A DNA stretch of 64,000 nucleotides from an uncultured Roseburia sp. (GTDB taxonomy: Bacteria > Bacillota > Clostridia > Lachnospirales > Lachnospiraceae): the NCBI GenBank assembly GCA_934317215.1, contig CAKREH010000012.1, positions 1 to 64,000 of the forward strand, written 5' to 3'. Shown in pieces: positions 1-6,821 of this stretch. The translations under genes were made by a program, and so were the position numbers. Under the pieces are notes generated by a model. The model was not told the origin of the DNA and did not search any database. It was given only the letters and a program-made list of their open reading frames with translations. Position 1 is the stretch's first letter. Every line of letters begins with the position of its first letter.

Positions 1-266
1 AGGGAAGAAAAATCCGTTCTGTGCCTGCTGTCATAAAAAATCAGTTCCTTGTCTGCATTTCCAAATACCTCCTGTATCCTTTTCTTTAAGTGTTCCATCT
101 GCATCCGGCTGATGACACAGTCCACAATCTCCGAATAATTTCCCCTGCTTTTCCACTCTTCCATGTCAAACATCCACCCCTGCCCTCTGGGACGATATCC
201 CGGCGGCTGGCGCATCTGCCGTTCTAATAACTGCAGTCTTGGACTGTTGCAAAAAAATCCCGACAT
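1..266 (-). CDS. Partial hypothetical protein, mobile-element region
   Basis: An open minus-strand frame begins with ATG at 266 and runs off the left edge, giving 88 visible codons and no stop. A Shine-Dalgarno AAAGGAG lies about 8 nt upstream of the start, which supports real translation. The visible N-terminus begins MSGFFCNSPRLQLLERQMR and is rich in Arg, Gln and Met; I recognise no domain. It is the third gene in a same-strand series with the genes at 336-1364 and 1430-1927 and is probably co-transcribed with them, although a hairpin with a T-run sits just in front of it. Function is unknown; the neighbourhood suggests an ICE, plasmid or phage protein. Confidence 0.55.
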   Translation of the reverse strand, partial: MSGFFCNSPRLQLLERQMRQPPGYRPRGQGWMFDMEEWKSRGNYSEIVDCVISRMQMEHLKKRIQEVFGNADKELIFYDSRHRTDFSS

Positions 267-292
267 CAAATCTGTCTCCTTTCTTTTTCCAT

Positions 293-335
293 AAAAAAAG
301 ACAGCACCCATTTCATTTCTAAAATAAGTACTGCC
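293..335 (-). terminator. Stem-loop with T-run after the 342-aa gene; copy 1 of a repeated hairpin
   Basis: Right after the stop codon of the 336-1364 gene the minus-strand RNA can form an 8-bp stem (328-335 with 300-307, including G-U pairs) around a 20-nt loop, followed by seven U residues (293-299). The same loop sequence recurs exactly at 1402-1421 with a different but still pairing stem. It looks like a rho-independent terminator or a processing/regulatory hairpin; the conserved loop is more than a terminator needs. Confidence 0.6.
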
Positions 336-1364
336 TTACATGTTCATCTGCATCCCTTTTTCCTGTTCCAGTCTTTCTGACTTGACCTCCTCATAAATTC
401 TTGCGACATCGACACAGCCTGTAACAAAATCATGCCCTGCAAACTGTGGGTATAACGGAATTTTCTTTTTCGGGACTGTCTGATACGATGCCGAAGTATA
501 TCCCATCTGCATGAGCTCCTTATATGAGACTGCCCTGCCATCCAGAAAATAGGTTTCCCTCTCTTCCTTCTGCATCTGGCAGAGTGTTTCCAGAATTCCC
601 CCACAGCCGTTTCTGTTCTTGTAGGTGCTGATCGCCGCTGCCGAAATCTTAAGCTCTGCCGCCAGTTCTATCAGGGTGCGGTATTCCTTCCCCCGAATCA
701 TGCACATCGGGAATCTGGTTATCATCTGCTCTGCCGGGATGCCTGCCTTTTCCTTTATCTCCAGCAGGATGTCCGCGGCTGTTTCAAAATCCACTCCATG
801 GTTCTCCATCATCTCACGGATGCAGACAATCCCGATGTTATTTTCCCTTGCGAATGCCCGTTTGCTTTGATAGTTTTTTCCGCGACAGGTTATTTCATAC
901 TGCGGCTTGTTCATCTGCCTGATTGGTAGAAACAGTGCTTCTTCCATGCTCATCCCATATTTGAGCCGCTCCCAGACCAGCGAATAATCTTTTCCATAAT
1001 AGTTCGCTATCTGTGCCAGTCCATGAAATTCCTTTCCGCAGAAAGAAAATGTTTCCTTCTGTATGATTTCTGCGATGGCTTCCTCGGCTGTCTTTCCGTC
1101 CTGCAGTCTTTTTGAAATGACGGCGGCACTGGTCCCGTACTCCTTTGCAATATCCGTCAGGCTTTTATATTTCCTGCCCCAGGCGGTGTAGGTCTGTGCA
1201 TCTTTTACCTTTTTTGCCCTCTCTACCGACTGTTCAATATCTTTCGTCCTGTAATATTTATGTGCCAGCGGAGAGTAAGGCAGGTCCAGGTCATCGCACA
1301 GTTCATGTAGTGAAACATATTTTTTCCCTGCATAGTCTATCTCATGTCCTTTTCTGCGCTTCAC
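336..1364 (-). CDS. Protein of tandem HTH-like repeats, mobile-element associated
   Basis: 342 residues. The start codon is GTG at 1364, with AAAGGAAGGGG 5 nt upstream. The protein is built from about five repeats of 43-45 residues. A typical repeat reads G-K-x-Y-x-S-L-x-x-I-A followed by x-x-x-G-x-S-x-x-x-I-x-x-R-L and an E-E-A-I tail; good examples start near residues 60, 105, 155 and 220. This pattern resembles the small helix-turn-helix modules (NUMOD1/IENR1-like) found beside homing endonucleases and in phage or plasmid proteins, so DNA binding is plausible. No catalytic domain is visible. It lies between the partial gene at 1-266 and the gene at 1430-1927, and the same hairpin family follows both complete genes. 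The repeat structure is seen directly; the DNA-binding role is inferred. Confidence 0.65.
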   Translation of the reverse strand: MKRRKGHEIDYAGKKYVSLHELCDDLDLPYSPLAHKYYRTKDIEQSVERAKKVKDAQTYTAWGRKYKSLTDIAKEYGTSAAVISKRLQDGKTAEEAIAEIIQKETFSFCGKEFHGLAQIANYYGKDYSLVWERLKYGMSMEEALFLPIRQMNKPQYEITCRGKNYQSKRAFARENNIGIVCIREMMENHGVDFETAADILLEIKEKAGIPAEQMITRFPMCMIRGKEYRTLIELAAELKISAAAISTYKNRNGCGGILETLCQMQKEERETYFLDGRAVSYKELMQMGYTSASYQTVPKKKIPLYPQFAGHDFVTGCVDVARIYEEVKSERLEQEKGMQMNM

Positions 1365-1386
1365 TTCATCCCCTTCCTTTCGGATA

Positions 1387-1429
1387 AAAAAATAGCGGTA
1401 CCCATTTCATTTCTAAAATAAGTACCGCC
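1387..1429 (-). terminator. Stem-loop with T-run; copy 2 of the repeated hairpin
   Basis: Directly after the stop of the 1430-1927 gene, GCGGTAC (1422-1428 read on the minus strand) pairs with GTACCGC (1395-1401) around a 20-nt loop identical to that of copy 1, followed by a T-run. Stem bases differ from copy 1 at several pairs, yet pairing is kept (A-U to G-C, U-G to U-A), which is covariation. It lies between two co-directional genes. Confidence 0.6.
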
Positions 1430-1927
1430 TTACATTCCCTCTTCCATCTCCTCTGCCTCTTCCCCTCCCTCCTGCACTTCCAGTTCCGGTATCATGTTTC
1501 TGTTTAAACTGATTTCCTCCTGCTTCATCTGTTCTGACCTCTTTTCCAGTTGCCGCACCAAGTCACGGATTGCTTCATCCACTTCCCGGCGCATTACTTT
1601 CTGCCTGTCACTGTATGGGCATGGTTCAACGAATGTCCCATTCACTTTTGTAATGGTAACCGGTATCCCCTCTCCAATGTTAAGTGATGTGATTGCTTCG
1701 GCAAACTGTGTATAGGACATCTCCACCTCAACGATCATGTCATTGATGTCTGTCCCTGCCAAAAACCAGTCCTCGTTGCCTTCCCTTTCCATCATGCCTT
1801 TTGAAATGGACAGGCGTATGACATTATTATGCATGATGGAACTTCCAAACAATGCCGTTCCTGAACCACCGATTGAGGACCTTGCAAACCGAATCATTCC
1901 GTAACTTGGGTGCTGCTTTTTCTCCAT
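1430..1927 (-). CDS. Hypothetical protein, phage/ICE type, with acidic tail
   Basis: 165 residues when started at ATG 1927, which has AAAGGAAAAGA upstream; the frame stays open further upstream, but that part is rich in Phe and Lys and lacks a ribosome site. The N-terminus has a Gly/Ser-rich stretch (GMIRFARSSIGGSG and FGSSI), then a compact alpha/beta-like region with the motif EVEMSYTQFAEAI. The C-terminus is a Glu-rich tail. I recall similar small proteins in phages and conjugative elements, with no established function. It is the gene nearest the 3' end of rlmD and is transcribed away from it, as expected for the first gene at one end of an element integrated there. Confidence 0.6.
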   Translation of the reverse strand: MEKKQHPSYGMIRFARSSIGGSGTALFGSSIMHNNVIRLSISKGMMEREGNEDWFLAGTDINDMIVEVEMSYTQFAEAITSLNIGEGIPVTITKVNGTFVEPCPYSDRQKVMRREVDEAIRDLVRQLEKRSEQMKQEEISLNRNMIPELEVQEGGEEAEEMEEGM

Positions 1928-2063
1928 CCCTGTTTCTTTTCCTTTCTCTGAATTTTGTCCCAAAATACTTAAAAATCTCTTTTTTACCTCTATGCATCTA
2001 TAAAAACGGGGAAAAAAATAGGGCAAAAACTGGTCATTTTTTGCTCCAATTTTTGCCCTCAAA

Positions 2064-2083
2064 CCACAACATCTTGTGGTCTA
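2064..2083. repeat. Small inverted repeat between rlmD and the mobile-element genes
   Basis: ACCACAA and TTGTGGT are separated by 4 nt, just past the rlmD stop codon. The stem is short and not followed by a clear T-run in either direction. It could be a weak terminator for rlmD or part of the recombination site of the integrated element. Confidence 0.35.
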
Positions 2084-2098
2084 ACATGCCTATTTTTC

Positions 2099-3655
2099 TT
2101 ATTTTCCACAATACTGCATCAGAACTACCGACTCAACATGTTTCGTCCACGGAAAAAGATCCACCGGCTGGCACTCCTTTGCCTGATACCCATGTTTTGT
2201 CAGATACTTTAAATCCCTTGCAAGTGTCTCCGGGTTACATGAAATATACACTACGCGCTTCGGGGCAAGCCGGATGACCGAAGATAAAAACGCCTCGTCA
2301 CTTCCTGCTCTTGGTGGATCCATGAATACGACATCCACATTGCCATCCGGTGTTACCTTTTTCCCTGATTTTGCAGTAGCCGGCACCTGATTTTTTCTCT
2401 GATTATCGCGGTATTCCGCCATCTCCACCATAAACTGTCCGGCATCAGCATTGTAAAACTGGACATTTTTGATGTCATTGCGTTTTGCGTTGGTTACGGC
2501 ATCCCTGACTGCATCACGGTTTAATTCCACACTGATGACCTCTTTTGCTTTTGATGCCGCGATCAGACCGATCGTTCCGATGCCACAGTAAGCATCCACA
2601 ATCCTCTCTTTTCCTGTCAGTCCGGCATACTCGATCGCCTTCGTATAAAGGATCTCCGTCTGCACCGGATTCACCTGATAAAATGATTTCGGGGAAATGC
2701 GGAACGTACAGCCGCAGAGTGTGTCCTCAATATATCCTTTCCCGTAAATAACGGTTTCTTTTTCTCCTAAAACCATACTGGTCTTTTTGTCATTGACATT
2801 GAGAACGACCGTTGTGATCTCCGGATGAAGTTTGCGCAGTGTCTTGACAAAGTTATTTTTTGACGGAAGGATTGGGGAGCCAAGCACTAATACTACCATC
2901 ACTTCTCCGCTGTGAAAACCGCGGCGAACCAGTACATGACGAAGCAGACCATATCCGGTATCCTCATCATAAGTCTTGATTTTAAAGGAACGTAACAGTC
3001 CCCGGATATCGCGGATGATCGCATCTGCTGTCTCATCTTCGATCCGGCAGGAATCAATGTTTACAACATCGTGTGTCCCTGCTTTGTATACACCGGAAAT
3101 GACGGATCCACCTTTTGCGATATCAAATACCGCATGCACTTTGTTGCGGTAATGATAGGGATGCTCCATCCCGATGATCGGCAGTACTTTGCAGAATTCT
3201 CCGACATTTTTTCTAACATATTCCTGCTTTTCTTTGAGCTGTTTTTCATAGGAAAGTCCCTGATAATCGCAGCCACCGCATTTTTTTGCATACTGGCACA
3301 TATCTGCGTTCTGCTTCTTCGTGATCATTTTTTCCAACGTGTTTTTTCCTGATACTTTTTTCTCTTTTACCGATTTTCCATGATCCGTTTTTTCTGTAAA
3401 TGCTTTAGTCACTGCATACTTCTTTTCCATTTTTCCGATGGTTCGCTTTTCTGCTTCCTGCTTCACTGTTTTATCAACCGCATATTTTTTCTTTCCCATT
3501 TTTCCGGCGGTTCGTTTTTCTGCCTCCTGCTTCATTGTTTTATCAACTGCATACTTTTTCTTGCCTGCAGCTTTATTTTTCGCTATGTCTTTATTTTTAA
3601 CTTTACCTTTGTTCCTCATTGCACTTTTATTTTTCATTGCATTTTTATCTGCCAT
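2099..3655 (-). CDS. rlmD: 23S rRNA (uracil-5-)-methyltransferase, RumA/RlmD type, with Lys-rich N-terminal extension
   Basis: 518 residues, started by ATG with AATGGAGG 6 nt upstream. It methylates a conserved uridine of 23S rRNA using S-adenosylmethionine. Residues 1-115 are an unusual lysine-rich, repeat-containing tail in place of a TRAM domain. Cys120, Cys126 and Cys129 form the start of the [4Fe-4S] motif. The SAM-binding motif DAYCGIGTIGL, the catalytic-loop DPPRAGSDE and the nucleophile Cys near residue 473 (ISCNPETLARDL) are all present, so the enzyme should be active. The 3' end of this gene family is a known ICE and phage integration site, and the downstream neighbours here look mobile. 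Confidence 0.93.
   Translation of the reverse strand: MADKNAMKNKSAMRNKGKVKNKDIAKNKAAGKKKYAVDKTMKQEAEKRTAGKMGKKKYAVDKTVKQEAEKRTIGKMEKKYAVTKAFTEKTDHGKSVKEKKVSGKNTLEKMITKKQNADMCQYAKKCGGCDYQGLSYEKQLKEKQEYVRKNVGEFCKVLPIIGMEHPYHYRNKVHAVFDIAKGGSVISGVYKAGTHDVVNIDSCRIEDETADAIIRDIRGLLRSFKIKTYDEDTGYGLLRHVLVRRGFHSGEVMVVLVLGSPILPSKNNFVKTLRKLHPEITTVVLNVNDKKTSMVLGEKETVIYGKGYIEDTLCGCTFRISPKSFYQVNPVQTEILYTKAIEYAGLTGKERIVDAYCGIGTIGLIAASKAKEVISVELNRDAVRDAVTNAKRNDIKNVQFYNADAGQFMVEMAEYRDNQRKNQVPATAKSGKKVTPDGNVDVVFMDPPRAGSDEAFLSSVIRLAPKRVVYISCNPETLARDLKYLTKHGYQAKECQPVDLFPWTKHVESVVLMQYCGK
2121..2145 (-). other. Candidate integration (att) site at the 3' end of rlmD
   Basis: This part of rlmD encodes the T-K-H-V-E-S-V-V-L end of the protein, the segment in which several streptococcal ICEs are known to integrate in rumA homologues. 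The flanking genes at 1-2062 look mobile. The second att copy would lie outside the window, so the site cannot be confirmed here. Confidence 0.35.
3411..3560 (-). repeat. About two copies of a ~69-bp in-frame repeat in rlmD
   Basis: The N-terminal extension of RlmD holds two near-identical units of about 23 residues (K-K-Y-A-V-D-K-T, K-Q-E-A-E-K-R-T and G-K-M) and the start of a third. The DNA repeats are about 69 bp with scattered silent changes. The unit keeps the reading frame, so copy number can vary without inactivating the enzyme. Confidence 0.75.
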
Positions 3656-3812
3656 TTCAATCCTCCATTCTTTTCAATAAAAACAACACTTTCATTGACA
3701 CCTCATGTTTACGCACAAGCACAAATCCTGCGCACAATCCTCCATCTCTCATCGTGCTCTGCACCAAGACACAGTATTCCTGCTTTTCACTTGTCCCTCA
3801 AACCTTTCCGCC

Positions 3813-4148
3813 TCACGACTCTTCCACACACTGACTCGGAATGTTCAGATAGGACTCTCCCCAGTTACACATGGCATTTAGGATCGGTGACAGGCTCTCT
3901 CCAAACTCCGTCAGGTTGTACTCTGTTTTGGGCGGGACAACCGGATAGACGGTTCTTTTGATAAGTCCGTCTTTTTCCAGTTCCCGAAGTTGCTGTGCGA
4001 GCATTTTATCGGTGGCTTTCGGTATCTTTTTATGAAGTTCACTGTAGCGGAGCGTTTTTCCCATCAGATGAAACAATATGACCGACTTGTATTTGCCGCC
4101 GATCAGGGAGATCGTCGCCTCCACCGGACAGTTAAATTCCTTATTCAT
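3813..4148 (-). CDS. HxlR-family winged-helix transcriptional regulator
   Basis: 111 residues, the usual HxlR length. It has the family hallmarks: an N-terminal Cys (FNCPVEATI), the block GGKYKSVILFHL, a recognition-helix region ending MLAQQLRELEKDGLI, and the wing motif Y-x-V-V-P-P-K-T-E-Y-N-L-T-E-F-G. Members are often redox- or electrophile-sensing repressors of an adjacent oxidoreductase gene. It is divergent from the nitroreductase at 4435, with a 286-nt shared regulatory region, so that gene and itself are the likely targets. Confidence 0.9.
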   Translation of the reverse strand: MNKEFNCPVEATISLIGGKYKSVILFHLMGKTLRYSELHKKIPKATDKMLAQQLRELEKDGLIKRTVYPVVPPKTEYNLTEFGESLSPILNAMCNWGESYLNIPSQCVEES

Positions 4149-4203
4149 AGATCTGTTTCTCCTTACTTACTTTTTCGGAAGTATATACCAAAAAAGTGCA
4201 TAC

Positions 4204-4231
4204 TTGCTTATATTCTGCATTTCCATATAAT
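4204..4231 (+). promoter_or_regulatory. Likely sigma-A promoter of the nitroreductase gene
   Basis: TTGCTT (4204-4209) and TATAAT (4226-4231) with a 16-nt spacer, in the divergent region between hxlR and the nitroreductase gene. A nearby half-palindromic stretch (about 4182-4207, GTATA and ATACTTG) may be the HxlR operator; this is an inference. Confidence 0.55.
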
Positions 4232-4309
4232 TATAGACATGAACGTTCAGAAACACAAGATAGAATCCGAAATAAACAGGATTATCCCAGCGAAACCGCA
4301 TGAAATTCA

Positions 4310-4437
4310 ATTATGTGCAAAAATCAGCTCAAGCATGGAGGATTAGCATGAAAAATAAGATTTTTCACACGCAAGATCCGTGCTTACACACAAACTTAAG
4401 ATGCGCAAAAAACAGCGCAAGAATGGAGATTATCATG
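4310..4437 (+). repeat. Duplicated leader with two Shine-Dalgarno/ATG units before the nitroreductase
   Basis: The segment 4313-4350 (GCAAAAATCAGCTCAAGC, then ATGGAGGATTAGC and ATG) is repeated with about 80% identity at 4401-4437, ending at the nitroreductase ATG. The upstream copy carries a stronger GGAGG and an in-frame ATG at 4348, so a longer product with 29 extra residues is also possible. The extra residues (Asn, Cys, His rich) look non-conserved. Confidence 0.6.
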
Positions 4438-4947
4438 GAATTATTAGAGATTGCAAAAAAGAGACATTCTGTACGAAAGTACACAGAAAAAGAAATTGAA
4501 CAGGAAAAACTGGATAAAATCTTAGAGGCTGCCCACGCAGCACCGACCGCCGCGAACATGCAGCCGGTACGCCTTATGGTCGTAAAAAGCAAAGAAGGAC
4601 TGGAAAAAGTCGGAAAAGCAGCAAATATTTATCAGGCACCGGCTGCCATTGTCGTCTGTGCCGATAAGACAAAAGCCTGGAAGCGTCCGTTTGACGGCAA
4701 GATCACAACCGACATCGATGCCTCGATCCTGACCGACCATATGATGCTTGAAGCAACCGAGCTTGGTCTTGGCAGTGTCTGGATTTGCTACTTTAACCCG
4801 GACATATTAAAAGAAGAACTGAACCTTCCGGAAAACTTAGAGCCGGTCAATATCTTAGCTCTCGGATACAGTGATGAACCGGACGCATCCACAGAATGTC
4901 ATAAAGATATGCGCATTGACATGGATGAGCTGGTTTCCTACCTTTAA
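4435..4947 (+). CDS. Nitroreductase family protein
   Basis: 170 residues from ATG 4435, with ATGGAG about 8 nt upstream; this start gives the usual beginning of the small clostridial nitroreductases (M-E-L-L-x-x-A-K-K-R-H-S-V-R-K-Y). An in-frame ATG at 4348 would add a non-conserved extension. The FMN-binding signature RHSVRKY, the block AAPTAANMQP and the C-terminal GLGSVWICYF segment are present. Such flavoproteins reduce nitro, quinone or flavin substrates with NAD(P)H; the physiological substrate is unknown. The divergent HxlR regulator probably controls it. Confidence 0.9.
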   Translation: MELLEIAKKRHSVRKYTEKEIEQEKLDKILEAAHAAPTAANMQPVRLMVVKSKEGLEKVGKAANIYQAPAAIVVCADKTKAWKRPFDGKITTDIDASILTDHMMLEATELGLGSVWICYFNPDILKEELNLPENLEPVNILALGYSDEPDASTECHKDMRIDMDELVSYL

Positions 4948-5261
4948 AACAAATAGCATGCACCACAAACAAACCTGTGATTTTAAGTAATCACAAAATT
5001 GCCAGGATCATGCATCAGCATCCGAATGTCAGATTTTAATCTGACTTCCGGGGTGGTACATTGCCCTGGCAATTTCTTTATCACTTTTCTATTCAGGTGC
5101 TTCCCACTCAGACTTACCACTTTTCTTACCACTTTGAATCACGGTTTTGTGATATTTTGCGATACTTTACGAGGTTTTCCCTGCAAACATCAAATGCCTT
5201 CCATCCCTTATCAATCAAGCATTTCCACCACTTCCCAGTCCTTACTTCTCATGACGAACGC
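4948..5261. other. Intergenic region between nitroreductase and rlmI
   Basis: 314 nt between two convergent genes. It contains one large hairpin (4998-5073, listed separately), and the rest is T- and C-rich sequence without a supported ORF. The frames crossing it on the plus strand show no ribosome site and no family features. Confidence 0.6.
4998..5073. terminator. Large two-part hairpin, probable bidirectional terminator
   Basis: An outer perfect 9-bp stem (ATTGCCAGG 4998-5006 with CCTGGCAAT 5065-5073) encloses an inner perfect 8-bp stem (GTCAGATT 5028-5035 with AATCTGAC 5038-5045) that extends outward with CCGAA/TTCGG-like pairs. It sits between convergent genes, with T-rich sequence on the plus side and an A-run on the other, so termination from both sides is likely. 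Confidence 0.6.
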
Positions 5262-6473
5262 CTAGCGTTCGTCCACAACCTGGAAGATGTAAAACTTCAA
5301 ATAATAACTCTCCGGCACATTCGCAGAATTTGCCCAGAGAATCGGATGATCCGGCGCCTGTGTTCTGAATTCCACCTGGCGGAGTCTCTTGTGTGCTGCC
5401 TTTGCCGCCTCTTTGACTGTCTTTGCCAAAAGTTCCTGTGTCATAAAATGCGAACAGGAACAGGTTGCAAGATAGCCGCCGTCTTTTACCAGTTTTAAGC
5501 CTTTCATGTTGATCTCACGGTAACCTTTGATCGCGTTTTTCGTTGCCTGGCGCGACTTGGTAAATGCTGGCGGGTCTAAGATGACAACATCATACTGCTC
5601 GCCGCTCTGCGCCAGTTTCGGCAGTTCATCGAGCACGTTCGCACAGCGGAAATGAACGGTATCCTCCAGTCCGTTTCTGCGCGCATTTTCGTTTGCCTGC
5701 TGCACGGCATACTCGGAAATGTCAAGACCTGTGACATCCGCTGCCCCTGCAATTCCGGCGTTTAAGGCGAATGTTCCCATGTGGGTAAAGCAGTCTAACA
5801 CCTTTTTCCCCTTGCAGATCCGCTGCATTGCAAGACGGTTGTATTTCTGGTCTAAGAAAAATCCGGTTTTCTGTCCGTTTACGACATCGACAAGATAACG
5901 GACTCCGTTTTCCTTGATCTCAACATTGGTGTCAAATTCTTCCCCGATAAATCCTTTTACCTTTGGAAGTCCTTCTTTGGTGCGCTCATTAGCGTCGCTT
6001 CTCTCGTAGACGCCGCGCACTTTGATGCCGTCTTTTGCAAGTTCTTCCTTTAATAAAGAAACGATCGTCTCCTTAAACTGCTCCATGCCAAGTGCTAAAC
6101 ATTCCACCACGAGCACATCCTCATATTTGTCAACGACAAGTCCCGGTAAAAAGTCTGCTTCCCCGAAGATCACACGGCAGGACGATGTATCGACCGTTGT
6201 TTTGCGGTATTCCCAGGCATTTTTCACGCGCATCTGTAAAAAAGCGCGGTCGATCTCCTGATCCACATGTCTTGTCAGCATACGGATGCGGATTTTTGAA
6301 TTGGTATTGATAAATCCTTTTCCCATCGGATAGCCGTCAAAATCATGCACAACTACGGTCTCTCCGTTTTCAAAACTTCCCATGACCGTATCAATCTCGT
6401 TATCAAAAATCCATGCACCGCCTGCCTTGATCGTTCTTCCTTCACCCTTTTTTAATGTCACAACTGCACTCAT
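5262..6473 (-). CDS. rlmI: 23S rRNA (cytosine-5-)-methyltransferase, RlmI/RlmK type
   Basis: 403 residues from ATG 6473 (MSAVVTLKKGEGR), preceded by AAAGGTG; a longer in-frame start at 6509 adds only a charged 12-residue stretch. An N-terminal PUA domain (residues 1-75, with G-x-x-W-I-F-D-N-E-I) is followed by an SAM-dependent methyltransferase domain with VLDCFTHMGTFALNAG, LDISEYAVQQA and VILDPPAFTKS, and a late motif with CSCSHFM. This matches the RlmI family, which methylates C1962 of E. coli 23S rRNA; the exact target here is inferred. It is monocistronic and convergent with the nitroreductase gene. Confidence 0.9.
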   Translation of the reverse strand: MSAVVTLKKGEGRTIKAGGAWIFDNEIDTVMGSFENGETVVVHDFDGYPMGKGFINTNSKIRIRMLTRHVDQEIDRAFLQMRVKNAWEYRKTTVDTSSCRVIFGEADFLPGLVVDKYEDVLVVECLALGMEQFKETIVSLLKEELAKDGIKVRGVYERSDANERTKEGLPKVKGFIGEEFDTNVEIKENGVRYLVDVVNGQKTGFFLDQKYNRLAMQRICKGKKVLDCFTHMGTFALNAGIAGAADVTGLDISEYAVQQANENARRNGLEDTVHFRCANVLDELPKLAQSGEQYDVVILDPPAFTKSRQATKNAIKGYREINMKGLKLVKDGGYLATCSCSHFMTQELLAKTVKEAAKAAHKRLRQVEFRTQAPDHPILWANSANVPESYYLKFYIFQVVDER

Positions 6474-6610
6474 TTTCCATTCACCTTTCTCTCGCTTTTT
6501 CTTTTCCATAATTTACAATATAAATCCCCACGCAGACCAGCGCCAATGCCACAACGCACAGCAAAGCAGTGCGCCGATCCACACCACAATGGTTTTCTGC
6601 ATCCATTGTT

Positions 6611-6650
6611 CATTTATTTACATTTATTTACATTTATTTACATTTATTTT
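6611..6650. repeat. Four tandem copies of a 10-bp T-rich unit
   Basis: CATTTATTTA is repeated three times exactly, with a fourth copy differing in its last base. The period equals about one helical turn. The array lies about 80 bp upstream of the glycosyltransferase -35 element. Such arrays often vary in copy number and can change promoter activity or DNA bending. Confidence 0.9.
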
Positions 6651-6732
6651 CCTCATTTCCTGATTTTTGCATTTATCCATTGTAGCACATTCTACGCTGC
6701 CTATAAAATAATTTTTGAGCAAAAACTGTTTC

Positions 6733-6761
6733 TTGTAACTGCCTGTCATGTCCGATATAAT
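6733..6761 (+). promoter_or_regulatory. Sigma-A promoter of the glycosyltransferase gene
   Basis: TTGTAA (6733-6738), a 17-nt spacer, and a perfect TATAAT (6756-6761). The start codon follows about 60 nt downstream. Confidence 0.75.
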
Positions 6762-6821
6762 AAATACAGAAATATATTGACAAATCCAGTCTTAAAAATA
6801 TACACAACAGGGGGATTTTCC

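Larger units (their letters stand above)
6474..6821. other. Intergenic region between divergent rlmI and glycosyltransferase genes
   Basis: 348 nt that must hold promoters for both flanking genes. On the plus side it contains the glycosyltransferase promoter (6733-6761) and a 4 x 10-bp tandem repeat (6611-6650), listed separately. The plus frame open across it is not preceded by a ribosome site and has no conserved features, so no further gene is called. Confidence 0.6.

Noticed and set aside
3380..3961. Plus-strand 193-codon ORF rich in Phe and Cys
   Set aside because: It is the antisense of the lysine-rich rlmD tail (AAA/AAG read as TTT/CTT) and lacks a ribosome site.
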